Made by a program: the position numbers and the translations under genes. The notes under the pieces were generated by a model. That model was not told the origin of the DNA. It saw nothing but the letters and a program-made list of their open reading frames with translations, and made no database searches. This document shows, piece by piece, positions 23,500 to 35,174 of a stretch of DNA of 64,000 nt (its first letter is position 1; every line of letters begins with the position of its first letter). This DNA comes from Cadophora sp. MPI-SDFR-AT-0126. Its lineage: Eukaryota; Ascomycota; Leotiomycetes; Helotiales; Ploettnerulaceae. The DNA lies in assembly GCA_020747065.1 (NCBI GenBank), contig JAGMVK010000006.1:1488001-1552000 (forward strand), written 5' to 3'.

Positions 23500-26400
23500 T
23501 CAGATCTCATGTAAGTCTGGCATGTCGTCATCGGAGTTCGCGATGTGACCGTCTGCTGAGTATCTTGCCATCAGCTCCTTGAAGGTTTCTGGAGTCTGTT
23601 AGTGGCCAACTCAATCGACGATCTCAAATTTATAGTACTAACCTTCAGGTTTGCCACCTAGGATTTTATCAAAGTCGGCCTTGGTGATGTCGTCCTGCAT
23701 GACATTGTTGATCGCAGCCTCTTTCTTTCTTTGGACTGCTACGGATGTCAGAAAGTCCGCTCTGGTAAAAGGAGAGAATCCTACTTACGAGCAAGAATAG
23801 TTCGCTCATCAACCGTTTCCTTTCTGACGACTTTGACGTACTGGGACTCTTTCTCTTGACCAATGCGGAAGACTCGGCCGAAAGCTTGATTATCACTGAG
23901 GGTCCCACGTAAGTCAATACACTCCAAAATTTGACCTCGAGAACTTACATGCAAACGTTCCACCATATATCCCTAAATCAAATTAGCTTATAATGCAATC
24001 AAGTTGGCAGGTACGTACGTAATCAGGACCCGATTTGCAAAGCTCAAGTTCAGACCCAACCCTCCACATTTCAAGCCGGCAACCATGATTTTGATGGAGG
24101 GATCAGATTCGAACTGCAACACTGCAGACTCACGTTGCTTTGAACTCATGTCGCCCTAATTGATGTGTTAGATAAGAGTGCTCGGTTGTGGAATTTGCTC
24201 TGCTTACCGAAAAGTACAGGAACTTCTGCTTTTCCTTTTCTAGCATACATCCGATCATGACTTGAAAGTGACGGAATTGACTGAAAATAATGATTTTGTC
24301 CTGCGGCGCTTCCACATTCCATTCAAGAACTTGATCGCAGATAGCTTCGAGCTTTGCGCTAGGCAGAAGTTTAATCTTTCGTTCATCAAGGCGTTCGAGC
24401 CACTTCATGAAGCAGAATTGGTTAAGTGCAGGCGTTGGTCGGAATCCCTTAGCATCCTTTCCCTTTCTTGTCGACTCATTGCGTTCCTTACCTGCTGCTT
24501 TTCCCGAGGCCTTCAGCTGACTCAATGGCTTGATATGGGATTCGGTATAAGGCTTGGAGCATTCGGGGCAGTACATGACCTATATTCTTAGTACTGACAT
24601 GATTCCCAGATCGTGTCGGCTTACCTCTTCGCCGCTCTCCTCCATATCTCGAATGATATTCTCCTCAAGGCACGCCTCGCAAAAAATGTGCGAACATTTC
24701 TTGAGCGAATAGAGCTCTTCGGAAGGCTCTTTACATTTCATCCAAGCGACAACGTCATCAGCCTCCAGTGATGCCTTCGCGTACACTCCTTCTCTCTTGT
24801 CTTTCAACCATAGAGTAAATCCTTTTACATAAGAATTAGTCATAAATTGCTGTAAGAGCTGTGATATGGTAACGTACTGCTATAAAGCATGCTTGCAACA
24901 CTTTTCGGTTTTCCAGGAACTCGCATTTCTCCAATGGTCTTTTGCAACTTCCTAATTTCTTCGTACTTAAGAAGAACCTGAATGGTCATGAATATGAAAT
25001 CACGAAGGTCTAGGAAAAGAACTTACTATGATTTGTTGAGCAATGATGTCAGGATTTGCTGTCAATCTAACGATGTCAGTGCATAAAATCAAAACAAACT
25101 GTCAAGTTCCTCACTGTCTTAGTCTAGTGAGCTGCGCGAGTGGGTTCTGTAGGCGGCTTCGCTCGTCTTCTTCTTTGAAGTCCATCTGTCGCAACTCTTT
25201 CAGGCGGAGTTCGATGGCAAAATAGAGCAGCTCCTCTGATCTCTTTGCATCAATTGGCTTGATGGATCTGTGATCGAGTGGAAGCTTCACGATTCGTTCA
25301 CCGAAAAGCAAGTCCTTCATTGTGCGACTGTGTATGTTGGATCAGCAAATTACCTTCGAAGAAAGAATGAGGCTTGATTATCGTACTGAATAATCAATCC
25401 GTCCAAGAGCACAGAGAGACATTGTGTGCTTTCATCCTTGTGGTAGTGGTCAGTTTCGCAAATTCAGGAGGAAGATCGGGTAACACATCTTCAGCGCAGT
25501 ACATGGCCTCAAAACTAGCAACGGTTAGCGGTGCCTTTCACTGGCATCAAAGCTTAGCCTACTTATCAGGAGAAAGATTCATAGTGATAGGCTCTCCCAA
25601 AAACCGGAAAAGTGGATGAAACTCTGCAGTAATTCAGCATGGTTAGTGAAGAATCATTGAGACAGTTAGCCAAGAGCAGCATACCTTCGTAGCAGTTCAT
25701 GATCGGCGTCTGGCAAAGTTAGCAATCTGCCAAGAAACATGGATTTTGGAAATATTACTCCACTAAGCAGCAATCGGAGATCACCCTTGAGCTCAATGGC
25801 GGCACGACTTGTGCGACTTTTGTAATTTTTGATGTAGTGCTTGTCATCGTTAGTTTAGGATGGAGGACAAGAGGGAACTAGCTTACGCCTTCATCTAAAA
25901 CTATCTAACAAGCAATCGAGTTAGCACAACAATAAGACAGTCTCTGATCGAAACTTACCCGGTACCAAGTAATTTGATGGAGCAAACCTTTCAGATCGGC
26001 GTTGTCTTCGACCCACTTCTTGTACTGCTCGAACAAATTGAGATTGTCTGCCTTCCAGGATTCCACAGTTTTCTTGTCCGGATTCGGAAGGCTCTGGCAC
26101 ATTTCCCAATACGTTGTCAATACAATGTCGTTCATCTTGAGTCTCGTGGCGCTGTTGTCTGGATCGGCAGCTTTGAACTGCATCACACTGTCACCGAGTT
26201 CTGGGGCATGTTTCCGAATTTCTCTTAACCATTGGCTTCGCTGCAAGAATATCAGTACCAAATTAATGAGTGGTGAAATCAGGATCTATACCAGACTACT
26301 TGGTACTATGATCAGCGTTGTTTTCTCGTTCCTGGCAATATGATCGGGCGTTGGAGGGTTCGTGAGGATTGTCTTCGCTGTTAAAGTCATCGAACATTAG

Positions 26401-27806
26401 AACTGTAGAAGAGGATATACATACAGCAATAGTTTGCACCGTCTTTCCCATTCCTTGCATGTCCATGATTAGCTGTGCAGATCATTACGAGGGAAGTAAA
26501 ACTAACCATGTCATCAGCTACGATCGAGCCATGAGGCCCATCAAGAGCGCATTCTCGCTTCACCATGAACTCGACACCGAATACTTGATGATTCAAAAGA
26601 GCTGCAGCCAACATGTCAGTATTTTTGCCATGATATGGTGAGATTTCGCAACTTACAACTTGCCAGTTTTAGGTGTCTCCACTTTCCATCCTTCAAAAAG
26701 AGTTGACGGTAACCCAAGCTCCTAGCTCCCTTTACGAGGTCATTCCAGTCGCCTTTGCACCGATGCAGATCGATTTCATTATGGATTTTCTCTGTAAATT
26801 CCTTCCAGAATCCTCTCCGGGTTGACGCATGAAGCTCGGGTTGGCCTCTTGTAGACACATCCTCGCGATGAGCAGAAGTAGAATCGAGATTGTCCATACC
26901 ACCGTTGAGAAATACGCGAGGGCTCGGCCGGGTCGCTGCTCTTCGCTTAGAAAGTTTAACTGCTCTTCTCTTCTTGACGCCCTTCTTCATATCCTCGCGA
27001 ATCTTGTTTATCCGAGCTAGCTTATACGCAGTTCCTCTTAGCTGTGATTCGCTGAGCTTTGCTTGATGACGCTGATGCCATTCTCTGGCTGTCTTAGCTC
27101 GCTTGCCTTGCGCCTTGCGTCGCTTGGTCTCCTTCTGAGATGGCGCTGAAGCTTGACCACGGGATGATCGAGCAATTGGCGAAGCTACTTCGACAGAGCT
27201 GCCATCAGAAGCATCTTCATCGTCCACCATGATATCAGAGCCATCAGGCAGCTCCTCATCCTTGAGTGTCATGAGCACATCTTCGACGTCTTCGGAAACT
27301 TTGCGACGGTACTTTGGACTCTGCGATTCTCTCTTGATAGGTTTGTAGCGGCGAGGAGATGGATCAATATCTTCGTACTCACCATCGCTCGTGATCCCGA
27401 TAATCTTCTGCCTAGGGGATAGGCCAGTAGACATATCATCGTCATCTGCTGTTAAATCAATCACATCAGACGAGAATCGATATTTTGGACCTGAAGGAGA
27501 ATAGAGTAGAGCTTTTGGAGGTGGGGTCACTGAGCGTTCTTTCTTGATGGATGGATCGGATGTCTTCGATAGCGCTTGCACCTCCAGAGTATCGCTGTTA
27601 TTCTGTGGTACAAACAGTGACGGCTCAGTTTTTTGCTCCGGAATCGAGAGCGAGTGTGTCTGCATCTCACTTCTAACCGGATTGGTGGAGGAGATTTCTG
27701 AAGCAACCAAGACACTGGGCTCGCTGCTTTGCTGATGTGAAATATCACTGCTCATAAGCGAGGCTTCGGGGCCTTCTTGAGAAGGAGGAGTTGGTGGCTC
27801 ATCCAT
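23500..27806 (-). CDS. SNF2-family ATPase with internal RING-like finger (Rad5/Rad16/HLTF type)
   Basis: Multi-exon gene, at least ten short introns, roughly 1,100 aa. The start is ATG 27806 ('MDEPPTPPSQEG') and the stop is at 23500. The N-terminal third is disordered and acidic, with a basic NLS-like stretch ('KETKRRKAQGKRAKTA'). The ATPase core follows: Walker A 'GMGKTVQTIA' near 26430, Walker B 'IVLDEGH' (DEGH instead of DEAH), and 'SGTPIMN'. A RING-like finger near 24560-24740 ('KCSHIFCEACLEEN' then 'CPECSKPY') is followed by the helicase C lobe ('IIIFSQFRHFQVM', 'CGGLGLNLSFA', 'GRVFRIGQEKESQYVKV'). The RING between the ATPase lobes is the Rad5/Rad16 layout. These proteins remodel chromatin or act as ubiquitin ligases in repair. 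The first Cys pair of the RING looks incomplete. No HIRAN domain was seen. Confidence 0.85.
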
Positions 27807-29831
27807 CTCGATAATTCATCTACGGATCGAAGTGGATGTATTGCTCTATACACTGTGTTAGCAAATCCACCTCTTGAAAATGATCTGGTAAGTTGCATAT
27901 GAAGCAACGAAGACAGTAAAGCTTTGAGGGAATGGGCACAAACTTGGGGGAAATAAAGCTAAGCAACCAGCATTTCAGAGTTCTGAACGATATCAAAATT
28001 GAGGCATTTGCCGAGAGAATATTGCTTTGATACCACCAAGAGACATTGAGACAGTCTGTGGAAGGCCGAGCAAGAGTAAATCTCTCTACGCTCCACTGGA
28101 GGCCAATCGGATGCTGCAAAGTAAATGATGTCGAGTACAGAGTAAAAAGGACATTGCATGATGCGATCTGATGGATATGGGGTAGAAAGGGGGAAAAAAT
28201 GGATTTTAAGAAAGACCTTGCTTTGAAGTGCACTGAAGTTTTCAATAAACTAACTGAACCAAGGCCAAGTAGTGGCTCCAAAGAGCTTGGGGAATGATGA
28301 TGAGCCGCCAACGACACTTCAATGAGGGGTGGTTCCGACTTGCCACCATTAATTTCAACCTGAAGTGAAGAAGGCTCAGAGTTTGGAACACCTATGAGAA
28401 AAGTCTTTCCAACGTACCTTGTGGTCTTGCAATAGTTGATAATCTTTGAGAGAATGCCAGGTCTCTGATGTCTTACCCTGCTAGGAGAACATATGTTGAT
28501 AGGAGGTGTTGAGAGTTGGGAGAGATCGGAAGAAGTTGCGTTGTGTTGCGGAGATTTCAGAAGAGAAGAAGATGAGCGAGTAGGACGGTCCTTCAAAGAT
28601 CTAGAGGGAAAGACGCTAGTCCACTTGTGGGAGAGGAGAAGCTGTTTAGAAGGCGAAACTCAAGCGATAAAAGGCAAGAACGCACAAGTCAGATGGCTTG
28701 GAGGCTGAGTTCAAGAGCTAAACTCTTGACACCGAAGTTTCTTCCTTGAATGATCTTGTGGCGTGGTACTTCTGAATTTGAGAGAGTGTAGCTGTTCAGG
28801 CGGTCTCGATGTGTTGAGCTATGACGCGATGCTTTTTAATTTGAAGGAACTGGAGGAGATGAAAGGGTTAGAGAGGTTGAAGAGGCTGGAGAGGTTGAAG
28901 AGGTTGAAAAGGTTGGAGAGGTTGAAAAGGTTGAGAGGTTGAAGGAGTCGAGAGTATTGCAACGAGACTCTTGCACCGTGAACTAAGAAGTTGGTAGCTC
29001 AATTCGGCAGGAGCAGTGAGCCTGAAATCAGGCAGCAAATGTACTCTCACAGCAAAAGTGAATCGAATCATAAGAATACGAAGGGCGATGTTCTCTCCAA
29101 TAAGCAAGGTATCCACAACTTCACGTTATTATTTAAATTAGTGGACAATACGCAGAGCTTTACCAAGAGAGAAATAAGATAATAAATCACAAGGAGGAGA
29201 GAAATCAACATCGAAGGTCTAGGATGTGGCTGTCGACGAAATGTGGAACGACTGAAATATGGGCTGTTTGTTTACTACTCCACTACCCGGAGGTCTTGGC
29301 AACTCGATTAAGCGAGTGGAGGGGTAAGCGCAGGACAACCTTCTATTATTGTTCAATTGTCTCGATCCCATCTGCATTCAGATAATGTGATTGTAATTTT
29401 GCAGAACTCAAATTTTAGCTGCTCTCCTAGATTTACATGATTGGCAAGGCTATTCACGTCAAGCATATTCATCGCACCCAAAGGGGACCGCGCCGCCACC
29501 ATTTGCAATGTTCCAAACAACATCGTCACAGTGTCCTACACGGAAGTGCACAATTCCCTATGTACTTAGAGATTTAGATTATCCTGGCCTACGACAGAAT
29601 AGCCCGGCATCCACACAAGTACGAGAATTCTTATCATCGCAGGTAGCAGGGCGCTACATCCTCAATTCGGTCCAAGTGCATTCAACAGTAGCCGGGTGCC
29701 TATGTGTCTAAGAGGAGTCGGAAGGCGGCGGAACGGACTGTTATTCGGTATCAAGCCCCAGAATGTCCAGGTCTCCAGATCCAAACTGTGCGGTGGAAAT
29801 GTACGTCCTTCCAACTCCGATCCAGTCCGAC
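27807..29831. other. Intergenic region upstream of the SNF2 gene
   Basis: About 2 kb. A long minus-strand frame (about 27820-28596) begins at a non-ATG codon and is Ser/Leu/His-rich without family motifs, so it is not called. A GGTTGA-type minisatellite lies at 28861-28947. Confidence 0.4.
28861..28947. repeat. Purine-rich minisatellite (gaggttgaa-type units)
   Basis: About ten imperfect copies of a 9-bp unit close to 'gaggttgaa', with variants such as 'gaggctgga' and 'aaggttgga'. The plus strand is almost entirely purine/T with very few C. No coding role was seen. Confidence 0.85.
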
Positions 29832-30773
29832 CTACCGCATCGCTCGCCAGAGCGAATCCCACGTCGCCAGAATGTATTGGGACCTGATTTCCGATCCACT
29901 CGGTTCTTGCTGAGACTGCAAGTGTGAATCCTGCCCCACGGTGACATCTTCAATCCTGCTTGAGTAGCTGACCGTGTGCTGTGGCTGCTCGTACAGAATC
30001 TGATGCCCTCCAGGACCGGTGTACTCTTGACTAGAGGGGTAGTTCATGTAATTTCTCTGCACCGGAGCCATGGCTTGGTACGGCTGAGGATTAGGATTTG
30101 TGAATTGCATTGAATGGTTGTAAGTGCTCGATTGTGTAGAAGGCGCATAAGGAAGGACTTGGTCTTGAACCGTATCGGTGTTCATGAATCGAGCTTGCTG
30201 TTGGGGTTGCGCTGGAGTCTGTGATAGATCAGGACAGGCGAGGGCCTTTGGGGAGCTGCTAGGAGGCGATATAGGCGGCATATCAATCTTCTTCTTTGCC
30301 CTTTTGTTAACGCGGGACTGGCTCTTGGTGCGAGGCTTGGACCTGGAAGACCTCGCATGGGACATTGAAGATGCGGGCGGAGTCGTCACGACGAAGTTGG
30401 AATTAGAGTCTGTCCCAAATGGGCTCGGAGGAGGGTCAGACATGACTTCAAAATGCTTAGCCATATTTAACACAGGAAGCAGATCTCGACAATTACCATC
30501 ATTGACTGTAAAGATCTCTGCAACTTTACCACAGTGACAAGTGTTGAGATTGTGACCACAACTTTCAAGAGGTCGACCGGGTTTCCGAACTTCGATCAAG
30601 ATTCTGTCCGTATGTGCGCAAGACGTTGCTCGATGACCACGAATGCATGGCTCGCTGTCACATGTTAGTAATCAAGACACATCTAGAGTAGCGCTGTTGC
30701 GCTACTTTGAGAGATTTTGATGATGATGAAATGGTGTATACCAGGAGTACTTGCACCCATTGATGAGAGGCAT
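29832..30773 (-). CDS. Copper-fist DNA-binding transcription factor
   Basis: Two exons, 30773-30742 and 30654-29832, give 284 aa. The N-terminal copper-fist is complete: Cys11, Cys14, Cys23 and His25 ('CKYSCEPCIRGHRATSCAH') form the structural zinc site at exactly the spacing known from Ace1/Mac1. 'KPGRP' is the minor-groove (R/K)GRP element. The copper-regulatory part follows ('CGHNLNTCHCG'). A basic patch ('KPRTKSQSRVNKRAKKK') probably serves as NLS. The rest is Pro/Gln/Ser-rich, activator-like, and nearly free of Cys. It lacks the C-terminal Cys clusters that sense copper in Mac1 or Cuf1, so copper sensing would rest on the N-terminal fist. It is transcribed away from a Ctr copper transporter 1.4 kb off, which makes that gene a likely target (inference). 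Confidence 0.92.
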
Positions 30774-32194
30774 CTTGGGGGCATAGAGCTAGTCAGCGGC
30801 GGTCTCAACTGAACAAGATTTGCCTTTGCCTCTATGAATTTTAAGTTCCGATGAAGTGAAGTGTTTTTTTTTGTTTGATCGAGGGGTAAGTTAAGATAAT
30901 GATCTAGAATCAACCCATCCGTGACTGCAGATAAATCATTTAAATTAACAATACCTAGACAGCACATATCGTCGCCGCCGTACACAATTGTGAGCGTTGC
31001 CCAATCAACATTGAGGTTCCGCTGAAAACTTGAGGTGATGCCAAGCTTCGAGAGCAAGTTTCCTAGCCACAGAGGTAAATATGCTCAAGAGGGGCTGTTG
31101 AATGAGGCGAGGACAACTCCAATGCGCAGGTTTGAGCTAATTTTCGATTTTCGCAAACCCTAACTTTTCGTAAACATGTCGCTTCGTCCCCGTGGGTTCA
31201 CCATTGTTGAAGATATTCTGCAATAACCTTGAATGAAGATCTTGTTGGGGGTTTGTTGGGGGTATCAGACATAATTCGTCATCCTTCATCGCCATAGGAT
31301 GGCAGCAGTAGACCCGAGGTCTTCTTACAAATCAGTATCCCCTTCGAATATCTTCCCATGCACGCATCATTCGAGCATCGTCTTCGGAAAATCTATCTTC
31401 GGAACTGTTAACCTCTATTTCTCGTGGAAACATGAGACGACGAGACGTTTCCCAAGTACTACTTTGGAATTTCTTGAGCAAATAATCATATCCGTCGATC
31501 GTCCTCCAGACACAGCTCGTGTAAAATAGCCAATCCACAGGTCATAACGAGTCAAAAGCCAATAAATCAACAGTATGATCAGTTGTGATGAGGCTGGAGC
31601 CTGTCATCCCAAAAGAGGCATGCAACTAGATATGGCGTCTGGGCAGTTGTATCTGCTACGCCGTGGCATCTAATCAAACATGTCAGCCGAAGCGCCATCT
31701 AGGCATGATCGTTGAGAGGAGAGAAATAAAAGAGAGTTTGATCTTGCTCGCTTTGCGTTGTCTACCATGGTATAGAGCTGGGGTTTTTGGGTTCTGAATA
31801 GTCTGCGGACTGTTGATTAGAGAGACGAACGATCCAAGGGCATTACACAACAATACTCCTCTAATACCGAGCCAGCCGACTCTAAGTTCGGACGAGTAGA
31901 CTACCTACCCTGACAGACACGCAGTCTCGCCTCCGTCCTTCGTCTTCGATTGCATGATATGCTGCGCCAAAGTATCGCGAAGGTTTGAGCACTTTTGAGG
32001 TGCGAGTAGCATGCTGACGCTATGGAGTGGATATGTGCAGCCAGCCACCATTCGCACTTAACGGAGCCACAGTCTTAAGTACAGTGTTGCCAGTCACCAC
32101 TTACCAGTTGGAAACTCTCTCAGCCGGAGTTACTCTGAATGTCGACAATTCCATATTCGTTCTAGAAGTATAGAAGCTAGATGTGGATACGGAT
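30774..32194. promoter_or_regulatory. Divergent intergenic region between copper regulator and transporter
   Basis: 1.4 kb that must hold both promoters. I looked for Mac1-type TTTGCTCA and Cuf1-type GCTG elements. Partial look-alikes occur (TTTGAGCA near 31983, GCTG words), but no convincing repeated site. Short open frames here lack support. Confidence 0.4.
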
Positions 32195-32951
32195 ATGAAT
32201 ATGGCTGTGGTGACGTCCGTAGCCTCCTTTACTATGGCAGTGGCAGCTCAAGCAACTAGCACTACGGTGGAAGCTTCTAGGGCGACGGCGACGAGTGTGG
32301 GGATGGAAATGTCGATGGGAGGTTCAAGTGGCTGTAAACTCTCTGTAAGTCGTACCAGATCTACCATTTCCTCCACTAGCTATCCGGCGAGGAGTATCTT
32401 TCTGAATACAATGACGCAGCTGATTTTCCGACACTAATTTATGCAGATGCTTCTCAACTGGCATACAATAGACGCATGTTTCCTGTCGTCACTTTTCCAT
32501 ATTCGCTCCTCCTTCACCTTTTTCCTCGCCTGTCTTGGTGCCTTCTTTCTCGTAATCTCTCTCGAATTCCTGCGCCGTTTCCAAAGACAATTCGACCGAT
32601 ACCTGCGCAAGAGGAACGAGTTTCTGCAAGCCCAGGCATACGTCTTGCCCGAGGAAAATGAAGAAAAGCTCCTTGGCACAGGGACTGACATGGATCAAAA
32701 GAGGCAGAAGAATGTAGTGGTCGTGCTGGAGCAGTTGTTGAGGGGCTTGGTCCATGTGGTTCAGTTCTCTGTCAGTTACTGTATTATGCTTTTGTTCATG
32801 TATAGCAACGGTACGTAACTTTATTTCCTCTATTGATGTATGATACCGATAATTGATAGGGTACATCATAATATCCATTCTTGTTGGCGCATTGGTTGGA
32901 TTTGCTCTCTTCACTCGGGATACTTTGTATGCATCTCAAGGTACAAAGTAA
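32195..32951 (+). CDS. Ctr-type copper transporter
   Basis: Three exons, 32195-32344, 32447-32810 and 32860-32951, total 606 nt and give 201 aa. Ctr proteins form trimeric high-affinity Cu(I) channels. The N-terminus carries Met motifs ('MNMAVV', 'GMEMSMGG') for copper capture, then 'GCKLSMLLNWHTIDACF', the fungal Ctr signature ahead of TM1. TM2 contains the essential MxxxM ('IMLLFM') and TM3 the GxxxG packing motif ('VGALVG'). A cytosolic charged loop joins TM1 and TM2. The frame opens at GTG 32183, but the first in-frame ATG is 32195. The intron after 'GCKLS' is a common position in fungal Ctr genes. Its location opposite a copper-fist regulator fits copper-responsive control. Confidence 0.92.
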
Positions 32952-33360
32952 GACATCTTTCTTATGAGATAACAATATGCTGACGCCAGTGGTAGCAAAG
33001 TTGATGAAATGGAGAAGACTTGCTGTTAGAAGAAATCGTGGGTATTTCGAAGCAGCGAAATGATGATACACGAATAACGGACAACAGACTTGGTAAGCGA
33101 ATGGAACGAATCGAGCTGTTGATTGTATACAAATTTGCCGCTCTCCGTTGGCCACATTCTTGTCTGAAGATCAGGCAATATCCACAGCTATGTACCAGGC
33201 AATACCAGCGGTAAAGCTTGAGTGACTCAGATGGTTCCAACAGCATACATGATGTGTATCGAGTGATACCGTGCCTAACATGGCCTTCCCCGATGCCTTG
33301 CGTGCTCTCCTTGACGCCAAACTCAAATTCATAAGTTTTATTCGAAGCCCAGGTCTTCAT
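32952..33360. other. Convergent 3' intergenic gap
   Basis: Between the Ctr stop and the TMA46 stop. No coding signal was recognised. Confidence 0.4.
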
Positions 33361-34510
33361 TCAGGACCCCTCTCCGTTGTCGGATCCATTGGCATCGGGC
33401 TCAACGTCGTCTACGGCACCACCATTACCGTTCGTGGTGGGTGCCACACCTCCGTATTTCGCTATTCTCTCAGCCTCTTTCCTCTCCCTCAACGCCTCTG
33501 TCTCCCTCCTCAACTTCTCCATATTCCACGCATCGTCCTCTCCGTCATCCTCTTCATCAGACTCTTCGCCACCACTTGCTTCCCAGTCTCCCTTCTCGAA
33601 CATGGCACGACCAGTGGCTTCCTTGGCAATTTGTGCTTCGGCCTCGGCCGCCTTCTTGTCCAGACGTTCTCTCTTCCATTTCGCAAAGGTTTCCGGTGTG
33701 ACGGGAGTGAGCGTTCCTGTGAGCTTGTGGCGTTCGGATTCGAGGAAATCTTCGAGTGTTAAAGTCTTGAGTGGAGATTTGTCCAGCAAGGCTTTTTCAG
33801 CAGCTCGTTGCTCCTTTGTTTTCAACACGAACCTAGAAGAATTAGCCAAATATCAAGATGCCGAAGAGGAAAACGAACCCTGGTGGTAATTTGTGCTGAT
33901 ACATGCATTTATCTCCTCCATTCGGACATGTCCAGAACCAACCGTATTTGCCCTCCTCCACTGCCTCAACGAAAAACTTGCAAACTTTGTCCGTAGTCGT
34001 CTTCTGGTTACCCTTCTTGGAAAGAACGACCTGCCGTAACTTCTCTTCATCCCAGTCTTCTGAAGTTTCTTTTTTCTTTGCCTCTTCGTCGACCTCCCGA
34101 GTATCTTGATATAAATCTTTCTTTTCTCCTTTGCGTTCAACGTTCAGGTCGTGTGAGAACTTGCACTTCCTGCCCTTCTCGCAGTGGCCCTTCTTGTAAA
34201 ACTGGCAGAGTACAGTCTTTGGATCGACCCCGAAAGGAACCTTCTGAATCTGAACTGGTTTGAAGAGCTCTGCCTCCTCCTTCTTGATCTTTTCTAGCGC
34301 AGCCTTCTCGCGTTCCTTTTCGGCCTTTTCTGCAGCTCTCCTCTTCTCCTCGGGCGTTCCTCCAGCTTTCGCGGACTGTGTCATCTGGGCAATCTGTTTC
34401 TGTGTCTGGGCGCCCTTCTTGTTCTTCATCCCAAAAGTCCTGTCCTCTACAATCTTGGTCGCAGAAGGCTTCTTGCCCCCGCCTTGCTTCTCTTGCTTTT
34501 TCGGAGGCAT
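33361..34510 (-). CDS. TMA46: CCCH zinc-finger ribosome-associated protein Tma46/ZC3H15
   Basis: Two exons, 34510-33879 and 33832-33361, give 367 aa. The start '[20 protein letters not shown]' and a long Lys/Glu coiled coil are typical. The first CCCH finger is '[19 protein letters not shown]' and the second is '[20 protein letters not shown]' onward to 'CMYQH'. After 'LPPGFVLK' (rebuilt across the 46-nt intron) comes the conserved DFRP-type region '[12 protein letters not shown]', and then an acidic C-terminus. Tma46 associates with ribosomes and binds the Rbg1/DRG1 GTPase, acting in translation. The intron's 5' end and the following exon share the same 'GTTCGT' start, so the junction looks duplicated, but only the spliced form gives the conserved protein. 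Confidence 0.94.
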
Positions 34511-34997
34511 CTTGTCGTGGGCTGTGGGGTAAAACTGGATTTAATAGGGGCTTATGCGGTATGTAGATGTGAGATCTCCTTAGACGAAACTGCGACGTAC
34601 AGAAAAGACTGTGGGTGAGTCGTTAAGTGCTCGAGTGACTTGATTGAAGGCCAGAATCATGTTCAACGACGAAATGATCGAAGGTGGTGGGGGTAGCCGC
34701 TTACTGGTGGGATAGACGAGATATGGAGTGACACTAGACATGGGTCTTGCTCCAGGCTGGCCTCATCAAGCAGATAGTCTCAGACCTTCAGGAAACAGCT
34801 TCACGATCAACGATTGATGTAAGTAAGCTTGATCTTGGCATGTTGTACTGCTTGAATACACATGATTCCAATTGAACGTTTGTTCTGACAACTTTCGCAG
34901 TTCTACAAGCACCTCGGAGAAACCAATAATCTACGTGGCTCTTTCGATTCCATCCAGTTCCTCTAATTGCTCGCCGCAAGTAGTGTTCACGTTCACG
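34511..34997. other. Divergent promoter region TMA46/OST4
   Basis: About 490 bp serving TMA46 (-) and OST4 (+). No gene was seen. Confidence 0.4.
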
Positions 34998-35174
34998 ATG
35001 ATTTCCGACGACGATCTCTACCGTCTCGCCATCTTCCTCGGTTCGGCAGCCATGCTCCTCATCATTCTCTACCACTTCCTCGAAATCAACGCTGTTGAAG
35101 AACCAGAAGTAGACAGCAAGAGCAGACCGATCACATCGAGCGCAAATGCTGGTGCCGCATCGATAGGAAGGTGA
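34998..35174 (+). CDS. OST4: Oligosaccharyltransferase subunit Ost4
   Basis: A 58-aa membrane miniprotein, 'MISDDDLYRLAIFLGSAAML' onward, with one TM helix and then 'LYHFLEINAVEEPE'. Ost4 is the small subunit that holds Stt3 and Ost3/Ost6 together in the ER oligosaccharyltransferase, which N-glycosylates nascent proteins. An in-frame ATG at 34872 would extend the N-terminus by 42 residues. The conserved family start is the ATG at 34998, so that one is chosen. The Ser/Thr-rich tail after the TM is longer than in yeast (36 aa), as is usual for filamentous fungi. Confidence 0.93.
   Translation: MISDDDLYRLAIFLGSAAMLLIILYHFLEINAVEEPEVDSKSRPITSSANAGAASIGR

Noticed and set aside
27820..28596. Long minus-strand frame upstream of the SNF2 gene
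   Set aside because: It starts at a non-ATG codon, lacks motifs, has chance-like composition and ends next to the SNF2 start; it probably lies in the promoter/leader.
30774..32194. Mac1/Cuf1-type copper response elements
   Set aside because: Only partial matches such as TTTGAGCA were found; no repeated or full consensus site, so none is annotated.
33361..33889. Plus-strand Ser/Pro-rich frame
   Set aside because: Antisense of the TMA46 acidic/Lys-rich coding sequence.
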